A DNA stretch of 64,000 nt from Gracilaria domingensis (GCA_022539475.1 VCMS01000030.1:372001-436000); one strand, 5' to 3'. Shown: positions 1 through 10,306, counted from the first letter of the stretch. Made by a program: numbers and translations. Notes: generated from the sequence alone by a model not told the origin.

Positions 1-626
1 GGGGGGAGCGAAAGATTGAGAGAACATAAAAACTTGCGTCCCGGACACCCAGGGCCTGACAGAGCACAGCAGCTTGTCTCAGTATTCTGTAGGGACTCCT
101 TGCAAAATATGTTCCAAAGATGTGGGTCTCCTGGAGAATCCCAAAGTTGGATCCATTTCGCTTCCTTATCGGGAGTTGGACACGCACGAAAAGGCAGATC
201 TAGTGCGTCCATATATGTTCTAATCTTGTAACACCCGCAATAAAGAGTAAGAACTTCACTATCCTCGTGAATGTGCACGGATTCTTACAACACAAAAATC
301 CCTTGTGCTTTTTTATCTTCCTACCTCTCAACTACGAAGCATCTTGTCACTGCCCAAGCATCATAACATGGCATTATTCACCTCTCCCAATTGATACTAG
401 GGAGCCAAGTTTACCAAGGTTAGACCGAATTCAAGAAACACAATGAACAGCGCTCGAAAACAAGTGCAGTATAAGCGTAATATTTCTCGGGACAAATTCA
501 TTCAGGAGTGGAAGAATGATGTTCAGCATCCAGTGCATTCGTTTTCATCCCATTTCTCTCCATGTGCATCTCGTCTGCAACCCTAAGCTCATAGCTTAGG
601 TTATTATGAAAAAAGAGTAAGCGTCA
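1..626. other. Gene-free left edge
   Basis: No reading frame with recognisable similarity or coding character is visible on either strand in this stretch. The only open frame of any length, near the left edge, is short and resembles nothing I know. The stretch ends at the CTA that I take as the target-site duplication of the adjacent Harbinger transposon. Confidence 0.5.
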
Positions 627-629
627 CTA

Positions 630-646
630 GAGGGTTTACGCAAGCC
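630..646 (+). repeat. Harbinger left terminal inverted repeat
   Basis: The 17 bases match the reverse complement of the right end except for the tip and one transition (GTTTACGCAA is shared exactly). CTA precedes it. Confidence 0.65.
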
Positions 647-660
647 AGTTCGTATAGAAA

Positions 661-722
661 TTCTCGTAGCCACATAGTACCCGTAGACGTAATGTACTCC
701 GTGGCTACGAGGGGTACGAGAA
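661..722. repeat. Subterminal hairpin of the Harbinger element
   Basis: Perfect 11-base arms CTCGTAGCCAC (663-673) and GTGGCTACGAG (701-711) are flanked by further complementary bases around TTCTCG and CGAGAA. It lies between the left terminal repeat and the first gene. It may be a transposase-binding or structural end element; this role is inferred. Confidence 0.55.
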
Positions 723-762
723 TTGGAATACCATATTTCGTGTAAACGCAGCTGCGTACGAG

Positions 763-1764
763 ATGCACTTCGTACCGACTCCTCAATGCCACCTCATCTT
801 CTCCAGTCCAATACCGCCAAACTGCGGCAGAGTGGCTGATGCTTTAAGCTCCAACAACCACCCTACAGATGGGCTGAAAGACGCAAAATCAGAGAAGCTT
901 CATTCATCGTCACAACTATCTTTCCAAAGCGCTCCTGAACATTCAATTTCAAAACCGCAGTCGCAAGCGAAAACAAAATTGAAGCGGTTTCGTTTTTCAG
1001 ACACATATGATCTGTTCCTTTTACGCTCAGTAAGAGATGCAGACGCACATGTTCCTCAATGGGGCGAAACTGAATCTTTATTTGACAAAGTCATATCCAC
1101 ATTCATGACTCTAGTTCCACACCGTGCCTTTACTTGCATGCACAAACCAAGCAAGAAGACATTAATTGACCGTTTCAAACGTCTTGTTTGTGCTCGTCGA
1201 GAGCAGAACAAAGTTAATGAGAGAGCAAGCGGCATTGCAGAGGAGTACGGAGAAAAAGAAAATCTACTTGATGACCTCATATTGGAAATAGATGAAAGAA
1301 CAGAACAGACTCGCCAGGAAAAAGCTGAACTTCAGGCTAAGGAGACCAAATTGATAGAGGCAGGTGAAATGATACGTTCGAAAGCGTTAAATCGTAGTTC
1401 TAAACTTAAGCGCAAAAATCACGACGTGACTGGCCCTGAATCAAGTTTTCATTCCAAACGAGTGAAACAAGTTGATGCTTTACAATCTGATGATGCGATT
1501 ACGACCCTTATAATGGAGCAATCTCGGGAACAACAGAAAAGAGAATCTGAAAGAATTAGGGTGGAACAGGAGAGGTTAGAGGTTGAAAAATGTAGAGCGG
1601 AAAGAGAACTTGAACGTTACGAGACGCTGAAGTCTGAGTCTGAAAGAAGGATGGCTTTGGAAGAGAAGAGGTTTGAATTGGAGAAAGAAGAACGTAGGCA
1701 AGCAATGGAGGAACGGAAACACATGCTAAACATAATGGCCGCCTTGAGTAGAAAACTACAATGA
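763..1764 (+). CDS. Harbinger-associated Myb/SANT-like DNA-binding protein
   Basis: The 333-residue protein has a basic, Trp/Phe-containing helical region at about residues 70-150 (RFRFSDTYDLFLLRSVRDAD onward, ending in a DRFKRLVCARRE helix), resembling the Myb/SANT-like domains of Harbinger partner proteins. The C-terminal third (about 245-333) is a long charged coiled coil very rich in E, R and K. In known Harbinger elements such a second protein binds transposase and helps nuclear import and end recognition; here that is inference from position. It starts about 130 bp inside the left terminal repeat and points toward the transposase at the other end. The reading frame is intact. The first ATG in frame was used; no shorter start is favoured. 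The family call rests on fold-like appearance and context rather than a diagnostic motif. Confidence 0.6.
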   Translation: MHFVPTPQCHLIFSSPIPPNCGRVADALSSNNHPTDGLKDAKSEKLHSSSQLSFQSAPEHSISKPQSQAKTKLKRFRFSDTYDLFLLRSVRDADAHVPQWGETESLFDKVISTFMTLVPHRAFTCMHKPSKKTLIDRFKRLVCARREQNKVNERASGIAEEYGEKENLLDDLILEIDERTEQTRQEKAELQAKETKLIEAGEMIRSKALNRSSKLKRKNHDVTGPESSFHSKRVKQVDALQSDDAITTLIMEQSREQQKRESERIRVEQERLEVEKCRAERELERYETLKSESERRMALEEKRFELEKEERRQAMEERKHMLNIMAALSRKLQ

Positions 1765-2371
1765 CTTCGTATCATTATATGTAGCTCGTCGCTCCTGTGC
1801 ATTGCATACATTGTTTTTCTCGAAAGACATTTTACAAGTATGAAGCAAACTGAACGACATTGAGCTCTGCTCATATTAGTGAGCTCCAGGCTCGGAAGGG
1901 CCCTTTTCATTGAGTAGAAGTAGCTGTTCTGCATAGGTTTAGAACCAGGAAGTTGCCTTCACCGGATTTGTTGAATATCAAACAGCTCATTGCCTTGCTT
2001 GTCCATAGTAAACACTCTTTCTGCGCTTGCATGCAGTGGAGTAAAGCATTCACTTAGTAAATGCGAAGCATAACGATACAAGTACTGCAGCCGTACATCG
2101 CGGAATTGAATCCTTAAATCTCAAGAGTAGCACGTGATTGATTTCCCTGCGTCAAAAGCTTTTAACAAATAACTGTCTGCTACGACGTGCTGGAGACAAT
2201 GTTCGGGTTTCACAAAGAGAAAGAATATACGATGCCTTCAGGGTCCAATGACAACCTGGAGGCGTACAGTGGTCGAGATTGTGTTCAACAACTGGCCCGG
2301 ATTTTGCTTTACTTGTTCATGGTTGCCACAACACTTTCGATTGCAGTACACATATCGACGCTCGGGTTTTC
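1765..2371. other. Gene-free stretch inside the Harbinger element
   Basis: Only short frames without coding character are seen. It separates the Myb-like gene from the captured SPINDLY-type fragment. Confidence 0.45.
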
Positions 2372-3660
2372 TTAAGAAATACTGTTTGCTCCCAGCCCCA
2401 ACGCATCAGATTCTTCTTCGTCCGAAATTTCACAGGTGGAGCGGCATGGCGGACTAGATCCAACAGAATCATCTTCCAATTCAAAAATACAGTCAGAGAG
2501 AACTTCCTCGCATTTCGTAGTCAGTGATACCGAATTGCCTTCTTCCACAATCTTTCCATCGTTCTCTTCCCGCATTCCGCAGAGCATTTTCTCCACGTTC
2601 ATCATTTACCTGTCACCCTGCCCAAGCGGACTTCCCATCATGTCCGTGCGAAGCGAGCTGCGAATAGATCTGAGGCGCGGCAGATCGGTACCAAAGCTGA
2701 CTGCCTTCTCGATGAATTCATCATCTGTGTAAGCAACAAGTTCTGGATGTCCCTCGACCGTTTGCAACGAGACCCCAACATTGTGAGCATGGTCGCCGTT
2801 TTCAGATCGCGCGCCCATCGTAATAACCGGTACTCCCATGAACATGGCTTCACACGTAATAGTTATCCCATCGTATGGAAACGGGTCCAATCTGACGTCT
2901 ACGTAAGGATACAGCTGCAGGTATGATATGGCAGACGGTAGGAGAGAAACAAGGTCAAGCATCTCGGGAGAGACAGCTTGTTTCAGAAACAGCTGTTCAA
3001 TGCGCTTATTTGTCGTAGGGGTCGCAAACGGCCCTGCTTTCAACAGCAATTGCGAACTTGAAACACGCTTCGAAAATGGCGCTCATAAGCGTATCGCTCG
3101 CTACTGCACTTTTGCCAGAACACGAAAGGAACCGAACGTAACAATGCCACCGAATGACTGTAGTGGTGGTTCACAGGGCTGTTCAGGGGTCTCAAGAGAT
3201 GGAATGTAACAAAGGAAAAGGTCAAGAAGTCGCCACAGCCTCTTCGAAAACTGCTGGGACGTATTGAGTGGATCAATTGGGCGATCAGTTACCCGATAGT
3301 GTATAGCCTTCAGCTCAGTCGTGTTTGGATAATCAATCCATGACACCCGCACCGGTGCAAACCGAAGTGCCATTACACCCCGCCGATTGTTGGCCACATT
3401 CCGATCCAGCTCAACCAAAATATCGATCTTGTCCTCGACAATAAGTTTTGCGGCGGCAGGCGACGTGAGACCACAAATATTTCGTGATCGGTCTTTGAAA
3501 AGCGTCTGGTAACGGACGGTCTTCGGATCAGATTGTGCCACATTTGCGTATGCGTAGACTTTGAACCCTGTCGTGTCATACTTCTGCAAGAGAGCCTCAA
3601 AGTAGCTCACTGAATGTGTGAAAACGTCTGGGAGAAGGTACTCTATCCGCAACGGACTGT
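2372..3660 (-). pseudogene. SPINDLY/OGT-type glycosyltransferase, catalytic half, decayed
   Basis: Read on the minus strand, fragments match the C-terminal catalytic part of SPINDLY-type (GT41) protein O-glycosyltransferases in the right order. At about 3650-3101: FTHSVSYFEALLQKYD, DKIDILVEL, a WIDYPNTTELKAIHYRVTD stretch, and FVTFGSF-like IVTFGSF. At 3049-2606: LLKAGPF, VDVRLDPFPYDGITIT, MFMGVPVITMG and HAHNVGVSL. At about 2605-2372 a tail beginning NVEKMLCGMRE follows. The pieces are in different frames, with shifts around 3050-3100 and near 2606, and part of the central segment is compressed. This family attaches GlcNAc or fucose to Ser/Thr of nuclear and cytosolic proteins. The matching TPR half lies next to it on the opposite strand. 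It cannot be a working gene as arranged. Confidence 0.8.
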
Positions 3661-3984
3661 CCGTGTTCGAGCCGCGAGGTCGTCTTGGACCCACACATGG
3701 CGCGTTTTCCAAACAACGAAGCAAGTGCACGGCAATGGTGTTGCCCGTGGGGGCGGGGGGGATCTCTGCGGGGGCGGTCCATGGCAGAGATTCGCGGTAA
3801 GAAGGCGGGCGGCTGCGCCAGGACCGTTGCTGTGTGAACACGGTGCCGCCGGTAGAGGTGCGCGGCCGTCGCGACGGAGAACTTGTCGGGGCCAAAACGG
3901 CGTGCGCGGCGCTAAAGGCGCCAGCTTCGAACGGAAACGTCCAATAGGAGCGCGGCACGCTGTAAACGAGCACAATCTCGCCAC

Positions 3985-4255
3985 TAGCGCCCTCAGAGCG
4001 CCACCACTTTGCCCACCGCCCGTCGCAGCCTCGTGCCGTGACCGCGTCGCCGCCCCGCCTCGCGGCGCCGCTCGCGCCCACGTCGCCGCCGCCGTTCCCC
4101 CCAGTACCCCCCATGGCCCCTTGCCAAAGGCGCCACCCGCGCGCTCACCCTCGCGCCCACCGCCGGTCGCAACCCGGCGCCATGACCGCGTCGGCGCCTC
4201 CTCGCCGCGGCGCCCCCCGCGGCCCGAGTCGCCGCTCCCGTTCCCCCCAGCACAC
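3985..4255. repeat. Imperfect tandem duplication, about 140-bp unit
   Basis: Two diverged GC-rich copies lie end to end (about 3985-4110 and 4125-4255). Each runs from GCGCCACC through a GTCGCAxCC block and TGACCGCGTCG to CCGTTCCCCCCAG. They lie between the two SPINDLY-type halves, in what looks like a former 5' region. Confidence 0.55.
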
Positions 4256-4270
4256 CTCGCGCCCCCCATC

Positions 4271-5700
4271 GACGAACTGCTATCGCGGGCTGCGTTCCTG
4301 TACGTGTGCGGCCCCAACGCCGCCGCGGAGCACGCGGTCACCAGTGCGCTGTCCACGCTGCAGTACGACCACACGCAGTATGCGCGCGCAGTCGTGCGGC
4401 TCGCATCCGTTGCGATGCCTCCACCTCGGTCGCCGCAGTCTGCTACACCTCCGCGTCGTCGCCGCCCCCATTGCCCCCGTTGCCCCCGCCTCCGCTGCGC
4501 GCCGCGCCGCGGTTCGACTGCAGGAATCTGCCCGCCGGCGTCCGCCAGCTCGTGCTGCACCGCGCGTTACTGCCACGCTTTCTGCAGCTGTTGCAGCCCG
4601 TGTTTCCGCGCCACGCACCGCTGTGCGTGTATCGCCACATTTCCGCGCTGAGCGAGCTGAGGCGCTCCTGGATTTTCTCCCACATCGACGTTCGCAACGT
4701 CCTGTCTTTCCCCCCACGCACCATGCAAGACGCGGCTGCTTGCCCGCGCACTTCTGCTCTTGATGCGTCTCGTGTGGGGCAAATCCTCATTTGCCCTACG
4801 CCATTGCCGAATTTACCGAACTGCTGGTCGTCCATGAGAACAATGTGCAGCAGCTGACCGTGCAGCATGCGCACGCGCGCGTTCCAACACCGAGAAGACG
4901 TTGCGGCGCGTGTTGCGCAACGCGCCCAAATCGGTGCCCGCGCTGCAGGGCCTGGTCACCATTTTGTTCAACAACTCCGAGCAGTTTCCAGACGCGTTCC
5001 GACTTTTCAGACGAGCCGTCACGGTCTCGCCCTCGTGCGGTGATATCATCGTATCGATACGTCGCTGACGTTGCAGCCGCCCGCATTGCTCAGCGATGTA
5101 TGCCTGCGCTTGAAGATTGACGGCCTTCCTGCTCACGCTGTCAAGCAATACTCCGACGCTCTCAAAAGGCTCTCTTGTACTACGAGCTGTGTCTGCAGCA
5201 CAATTCTTCGCACGTCGAAGCATGGTGCAACCTCGGCGTGCTCCACAAGAACGCAGGAAACCCCGATGTTGCCATTCTCGCCTACCAGAAGGTTCTATAC
5301 CGCAATTCAAACTACGAAATGGCCAAAATCAATCTCACTGTGGCTCTCTGCGAAAAGGTTCTCAAATCAAGCATGATGACGCCAAGCTTGCAAGGAACCT
5401 TTCTAAGCGCGCCCTTGCTCTCCAGCCCTGCTTCTCCGATGGTTACTACAATCTTGGCGTTCTCTACGCCGAAACTGGAAAGTTTGAACGCGCTCTTCTG
5501 TGTTAAAATATTGCTGTGTAAAGTATCCCACGTCTAACTGAGGCTCATAACAATCTAGGAGTCGTGCAGAAAGAACTCGGAAATATGCACGAAGCGCTTG
5601 GGTGTCACAAACGTCCCTTGCAATGTGATCGTCAACAACATCACACCCACAGCAACATTACCGTCGTCTATACAGTTTTGGGTGATACAGGTCTGCACGG
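4271..5700 (+). pseudogene. SPINDLY/OGT-type protein, TPR half, decayed
   Basis: Several plus-strand frames, none continuous, encode tetratricopeptide repeats like those preceding the catalytic domain of SPINDLY-type enzymes. Recognisable units are ALQGLVTILFNNSEQFPDAF (about 4950-5010), HVEAWCNLGVLHKNAGNPDV (about 5212-5275), DGYYNLGVLYAETGKFERAL (about 5436-5500) and EAHNNLGVVQKELGNMHEAL (about 5542-5603). Moving between them needs several frame changes and crosses stops (for example near 5070 and 5504). The first 500 bases are GC-rich and low complexity, like 5' ends of other genes in this window. The half lies head to head with the catalytic half on the other strand, so the original order has been broken by inversion or by separate capture. 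It ends about 120 bp before the transposase gene. Confidence 0.75.
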
Positions 5701-5819
5701 CTAGTTTTAAGCAGTGAAGCAGTGGTACCAATCATAGATTCCACGTAGTTTGGAACATCCTTACACTTTGTTCAAAAGATCCAGACCGAAATGGAAGACC
5801 TTTCTCACCCAGATTAAGT

Positions 5820-6959
5820 TCATAGCATGCAGTAAAGGTCTAGATCTGGTGCTTTACAACCAAAAAAATGGCTTGCCTGCCCTCCTTTCTCAATGCATAC
5901 TTTGAAGTTCAGTAATAAAGCCGAAGCAATGTACAGCAGGGCCACTGGAAAACGGCGAACAGACAGAAGCCTCGAGAATCCGTTTCGCACCCAGAGTTGC
6001 TTTAGATCTTTATAGTTCCACTCGACGGAGGTCCGTATTGCATTCATTGATGTATTGTATGTTTTCTGATCCTCAGTTGCAATGGCACGTTCAAATGCAG
6101 TCTGTAGCCATGGTCGAAGAACGTATGCCGGATCTCCGTACAGATAGTACTGTCTCCCATTCATTAAAAGACATTCCTCCATTTGTTGTTCCACTCCACT
6201 TCGTCGCAGCAGAGTGAGATCGTGGTGCCGACCAACAATAGGTCCAAATAGATGAAACATTAAACCATCTGGAGTAGAAATTGTCTGATACTTCAAACAG
6301 TGGCGCCGCGTGTGTCCAGAGAAGCAAGATCTTTGATTGCTACCATCCCCGCCTGGCCGGCAGATATTTACTTTTGTACAGTCTATGAACCCCACGCAAC
6401 TGTCGAGTGGTGCACCAACACGAGTAAGAGCTTCCGCATACAACTGCGCTCTAGATTGTAGTAGATGATTGCGAACCGATGTCACAAGATGACCTTTGTT
6501 TTCGACAAAATGCTCTATTGCTTCCCAAAAAACCTCACTTATGTGCGAGTATCTCATTCCGAACATGTACTCCATATCATACCACGTAATTGCTGATGCT
6601 AATCGCTTTAAGACAATGCAACATGCGGTGATTGAGTCACATCGGTATCTATTTCGTGAGGTGTGCGGTTGGTTCCAATGAATGATATTTGATATTCGCC
6701 CAACATCATTTGGACGAAAGCGAAAATCATGGAGGCATTGTTCCGTCGAGAGACAGTTCATGTTAAACGAATGGGTCTTGATGCTCCATATCCGCAGCTT
6801 GAGAGCAGTCAAGTCACTACTGGATTCTCTCGTAAGTCTGGCCATATGTTCGCGCAACAAAGGACAGAGATTGGACTGTATGGATAGGGCGAGTAGTAAC
6901 TTTCGGCGTCGGTAGCGACGACGTGCATATCCAATTGTATACTGCTTTTGGCGTACCAT
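5820..6959 (-). CDS. PIF/Harbinger DDE transposase
   Basis: The 379-residue protein carries the DDE superfamily endonuclease fold of HARBI1-like transposases. The proposed catalytic triad is D193 in FIDCTK, D276 in YGDPAY and E313 in SVEWNYKDLKQLW. A GPIVGRHHDLTLL segment between the first two matches the family's GxxxGRxHD motif. The N-terminal half is basic and helical and probably binds DNA. Length is usual for the family and the frame is intact from the first ATG. It sits at the right end of the element, about 340 bp inside the terminal repeat, converging with the Myb-like gene. It would cut and join the element ends in the nucleus. All three acidic residues are kept, so it may still be active even though the cargo between the genes is degenerate. 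Confidence 0.9.
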   Translation of the reverse strand: MVRQKQYTIGYARRRYRRRKLLLALSIQSNLCPLLREHMARLTRESSSDLTALKLRIWSIKTHSFNMNCLSTEQCLHDFRFRPNDVGRISNIIHWNQPHTSRNRYRCDSITACCIVLKRLASAITWYDMEYMFGMRYSHISEVFWEAIEHFVENKGHLVTSVRNHLLQSRAQLYAEALTRVGAPLDSCVGFIDCTKVNICRPGGDGSNQRSCFSGHTRRHCLKYQTISTPDGLMFHLFGPIVGRHHDLTLLRRSGVEQQMEECLLMNGRQYYLYGDPAYVLRPWLQTAFERAIATEDQKTYNTSMNAIRTSVEWNYKDLKQLWVRNGFSRLLSVRRFPVALLYIASALLLNFKVCIEKGGQASHFFGCKAPDLDLYCML

Positions 6960-7298
6960 TGAACAACGAAAAGAAAGAGTAGGCTTTTGAAGCCCGACTA
7001 GAGTTGTGCAAATTCAGCTTTGCAATGGTGCGATGCAATAGTTCAATTGAATGTCACAGTATACTACGCGAGGTGAAATCACAAGCACAGACGACGCTTC
7101 ACATCTCAGGTCGCGTGGCGTTCTGCCCGTCTTATCTCAGACTTAAAAAGTCAACAGGTGACGATATCCTTGTACGTTCGGTACGAGATTTGCTTGGCGT
7201 AAGATTTGGAAAGCTATTCAACGCATAAAAGTTTCGTGACATACGTGTCGTTCGTGTCTACTCCCGTTTACACGAGAAATGCGGTTTGCGTAAACTCT
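6960..7298. other. Transposase promoter side and right Harbinger end
   Basis: No gene is seen. It should hold the promoter of the minus-strand transposase. It ends in the right terminal inverted repeat at 7283-7298, followed by CTA at 7299-7301. Confidence 0.5.
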
Positions 7299-7301
7299 CT
7301 A

Positions 7302-8433
7302 CTGTCTTCTTCTTCTTCTTCCTCTTCTCTGTGGGTATTCTAGACTTGAGAGTTCTGCTTGAGAGTCAGTGTGGCACTGAGTGTGCTCAATTGGTCAGTG
7401 CTTAAATTATGTGAACAGTATATGCTGACCAACTGAGGACAGTGAAGCTTTCTCGCTTCCACATAACGGTCACCTGCTTTGAGGAAAGTATTATATCTGT
7501 CTATAAATCGAAATACGTCCCTTGTTCTCTCGTTTTCTGGTCCATCATTTCTTCACGACTTGTGGTTTTAGGAGTGCACAACAAGCAATGGACCAGAAAG
7601 CTGAATTGCAGTTGACGTCTCAACAACCAAGTTGTTTAGGGTAGTTTCACGGTCCACACCAAGGTTTCTCTTCAGACGTTTGTGGGAGACCAGGGTTTTC
7701 AGTCTCTGTATATTGCTACGTGATAAGCGGGATAACGTGAAGCACGTGGCCTGTTCGAGCGATCTTGTGTCTGTTTCAGGGCGCAAAGCCCATGGAGTTT
7801 GTTGGGATAACCTCACAAGACCCTCGACGAGCATCACTTTCCAATCCAACTCATATGAAACGTTTTGCGTTTCCAACCGCGACACAGAAGCAAATCAACT
7901 TATACTTTTTTGCTTCCGTTCGGGCAAACATCGGGACGGGAACGAACCCCTACCTTTCTTGGTAAATTATCGTTTTTCGTTATTCTCCGGGCCTGCTAAT
8001 GTTGCGCCAGTGGGTGAGGATAAGACCTGTTCTTGAGCGATAACTTTGCTTACTTTGGTACACAATTTCCTATGAGACGGGACAACTTCGTGACGGCATC
8101 GCGATCGTTGCACTCGAAATTGTCGATGACAAACAAAAACCATTCTGCGCTACGCGTTACGTACAGTTCCGTTACTTTGCATGACGAACTTTGAGAGAGT
8201 CCGAATTCAAAAGAGATTGAGATCAGATTTTCAAATAAAGTGAGAATAGAGACAAACAGCAGTTGTCGGCTCATGCCATTGGAGGACCGGACGAAAGAGC
8301 ACGTTGACATGCTGGCGCATCCGGGTTACAGCGAACACATTCCAGTTGAGATTTTTTTATTACATATCTGTACATGCAATTGTGGAGCGGTTGTGGAGCG
8401 GTTGCGTTTCAGCAATGAAGGCTGGTTGTAAAA
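7302..8433. other. Gene-free stretch with a pyrimidine repeat
   Basis: A (CTT)n-like pyrimidine run sits at 7305-7328. Two overlapping short frames around 7630-8036 have no recognisable domain. The right part lies just downstream of the minus-strand WD40 gene and should hold its 3' region. Confidence 0.4.
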
Positions 8434-10266
8434 CTAAAGTAGCAAGTCCGAAACAAGAGATGAACTTCTGCGTTCGTACTCCAACAGGCTCGAGTACGTA
8501 CGATCACTGACTGCAATGTACAAGCCCTCAGAACAAGGTGTCAGTGCTATGCCAGCAATTTCTCCGAACAGGTCAATCTCTTGGCACGTATCAAACTCGC
8601 CTCTGTTCACATCGAAGATATGCACGTAATCTCGAGCTTCTGCCATGAACATGAACTGCCCGCACGAGGAAAAGCGCAGCGAGCGGACTGCTCCTAGACG
8701 GGCACCGAGAACGCTAATAGATTGCGACATATTACGAACATCCCACACACGACAGGTCTGGTCTTGCGAGCCAGTTGCCAGTAACCTGCCGCTTGGATGC
8801 CAGGCGGTTGCGAATGAGAATTCCTCATGCCCATGCAGCTGGGTGATTCGTTCACCGCTTTCGCCGTCAATAACTTGGATAGGCTTGTCATCGCCCGCCA
8901 CGGCAACCATCTTGCCAAACGGTCGCCGAGTAGCGTGGTTGACGGGTTTTTCGAAGCGGAATGCGGACTTACGCTGAAAGGTGTTCATATCGAAAGTTCG
9001 AACATAACAATCGTTGTTACTAGTAATGATAGTACCATCATGAATGTCAATCGCATTGGTGATTGCATTGTCGTCATACGTAATCCTCTTGTTGTGAATA
9101 ATGGCACCAGTCCTCAGATTCTTTGCGATCATCTCTCCAAAGAAGCCGCCTGCAATAACCAGGTCGTCTTTCGCAATCAATGTAGAAATCTGTACCAACA
9201 TACCGAGGCTGTTCGGCCCAGATGTAGTGGAGCCACTGAGATCAAGCACCTTCGACTTGCGCTTTGCACAAGAATCCCAGTGCACGACGACTCCTTCATG
9301 CATGACAAACACATCGTGCTTACTAGTAGCCCACGCAAGGTTCCGCAACTGAAAATGAACAATGTTACACTTGACCTTTCGTGTATTCTTGAAGAAGTCG
9401 TAGAAACAGGCATCCTTCTTAGGTTCCTTCACAAGACCCTCCGCACTCTCTGACGCGTCGCGGCGCTGATTGTCGCGAAGGCGAGTAGCACGATAATCAT
9501 CCCTTGTGAATTGAAGCGTATCCCAGGGGATGCCCTGCACATCCCCACCTTGCGCGGCTTGCTCAGCAGTAATATCACCGGCGTTTATGCCGTACGGACT
9601 GAAGTCAGAGATAGGATAAGATACAGCCTCTGCTTTACGACGCGACTTTGAAGAAGCGGCGCAGTGGCGGTAATCATCACGAGAGGACCCAAGCTCAGAC
9701 TCCTCGTCCGAAAGAAGCGAGTCGGCATCCGAGCCAGCATCATTCTCATCAGCGCGGGATGCGGCGTACGCGCGATGCGCCGGGCAGAAAGCGCCGCCAA
9801 AAGAAGCCGCATGCAAATCAACATGACAAGTGCAAACATGCTGCGCAGCGCGTCTCGACCGTTTCCTGGTGCCCAGCGACGCCATGACAGCACTGGCCAC
9901 CACGCGCGCCGCCATAGGCGACTGCAGTCCGTGGCAGGCTGCATAGCACTGCGAGCGTGGCGCGTGGACGCTGGCTGAGGCGCTGTGGAGGTCGGGCATG
10001 GCGCCACAAGGCGCGCACGTGGAGAGATCGGGCACAGGAGATTGGGCTTGATCGCAGGCGGCGCTCTCGAACGAGCGCCAGCGAAAGTAGTCGAACGCGT
10101 CGTCGCCGACGCGCGGCGGCGCCTGGGGGGAGGCGGGGGCGGCGCGCGGCGGCTGCGCCGGCACACTGGGCAGGTGCACGACGTCCGGGAAGACGGCGCA
10201 CGGCGGATTGAGCCTCGGCTTTGGCGGCGGGATGCGCTGCGAGCGCCTCGGGGGCGGGACGTCCAT
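8434..10266 (-). CDS. WD40-repeat protein of the fungal/plant C2A9.03-like family
   Basis: From the ATG at 10266 the protein has 610 residues. The first 200 are low complexity (basic, Pro/Ala/Ser-rich). A conserved stretch then begins DFSPYGINAGDITAEQA (about residue 220) and continues through QGIPWDTLQFTRDDYRATRL, which I recognise as the signature preceding the propeller in an uncharacterised fungal and plant WD-repeat family. WD40 repeats follow to the end; the clearest is around HGHEEFSFATAWHPSGRLLA with SQDQTCRVWDVRN. The role is unknown; such propellers are usually protein-interaction platforms. An ATG further upstream at 10635 is in frame, but the extra 123 residues are low complexity and cross a 23-base homopolymer, so I chose 10266. 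The gene is tail to tail with nothing and its 5' end faces the 3' end of the phosphoribosyltransferase gene. Confidence 0.85.
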   Translation of the reverse strand: MDVPPPRRSQRIPPPKPRLNPPCAVFPDVVHLPSVPAQPPRAAPASPQAPPRVGDDAFDYFRWRSFESAACDQAQSPVPDLSTCAPCGAMPDLHSASASVHAPRSQCYAACHGLQSPMAARVVASAVMASLGTRKRSRRAAQHVCTCHVDLHAASFGGAFCPAHRAYAASRADENDAGSDADSLLSDEESELGSSRDDYRHCAASSKSRRKAEAVSYPISDFSPYGINAGDITAEQAAQGGDVQGIPWDTLQFTRDDYRATRLRDNQRRDASESAEGLVKEPKKDACFYDFFKNTRKVKCNIVHFQLRNLAWATSKHDVFVMHEGVVVHWDSCAKRKSKVLDLSGSTTSGPNSLGMLVQISTLIAKDDLVIAGGFFGEMIAKNLRTGAIIHNKRITYDDNAITNAIDIHDGTIITSNNDCYVRTFDMNTFQRKSAFRFEKPVNHATRRPFGKMVAVAGDDKPIQVIDGESGERITQLHGHEEFSFATAWHPSGRLLATGSQDQTCRVWDVRNMSQSISVLGARLGAVRSLRFSSCGQFMFMAEARDYVHIFDVNRGEFDTCQEIDLFGEIAGIALTPCSEGLYIAVSDRTYSSLLEYERRSSSLVSDLLL

Positions 10267-10306
10267 GGGTAGAAGCGGGAGCGGGGTGTGGGAGAGGGGG
10301 GAATGT

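Larger units (their letters stand above)
630..7298. mobile_element. PIF/Harbinger DNA transposon carrying host-gene fragments
   Basis: The left end (GAGGGTTTACGCAAGCC at 630-646) and the right end (7283-7298, whose complement reads AGAGTTTACGCAAACC) form a short imperfect terminal inverted repeat. Both ends are flanked by the trinucleotide CTA (627-629 and 7299-7301), matching the 3-bp target duplications of this superfamily. Second inverted blocks just inside each end (near 733-746 left and 7262-7283 right) share GTGTAAACG. Inside are the two genes typical of the family: a Myb/SANT-like protein at the left and a DDE transposase at the right, converging. Between them lie two pieces of a decayed SPINDLY-type gene. 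At about 6.7 kb it is large for the family, which fits captured cargo. The exact ends are uncertain by a base or two because the two inverted repeats differ by an indel at the tips. Confidence 0.75.

Noticed and set aside
3643-4560. Long Arg/Gly-rich frames on both strands in the SPINDLY-like centre
   Set aside because: High GC removes stop codons; composition is repetitive and matches nothing, while the SPINDLY and TPR similarity lies in other frames.
7632-8036. 134-codon plus-strand frame right of the Harbinger element
   Set aside because: No domain, and two overlapping frames have equal claim; insufficient support for a gene.
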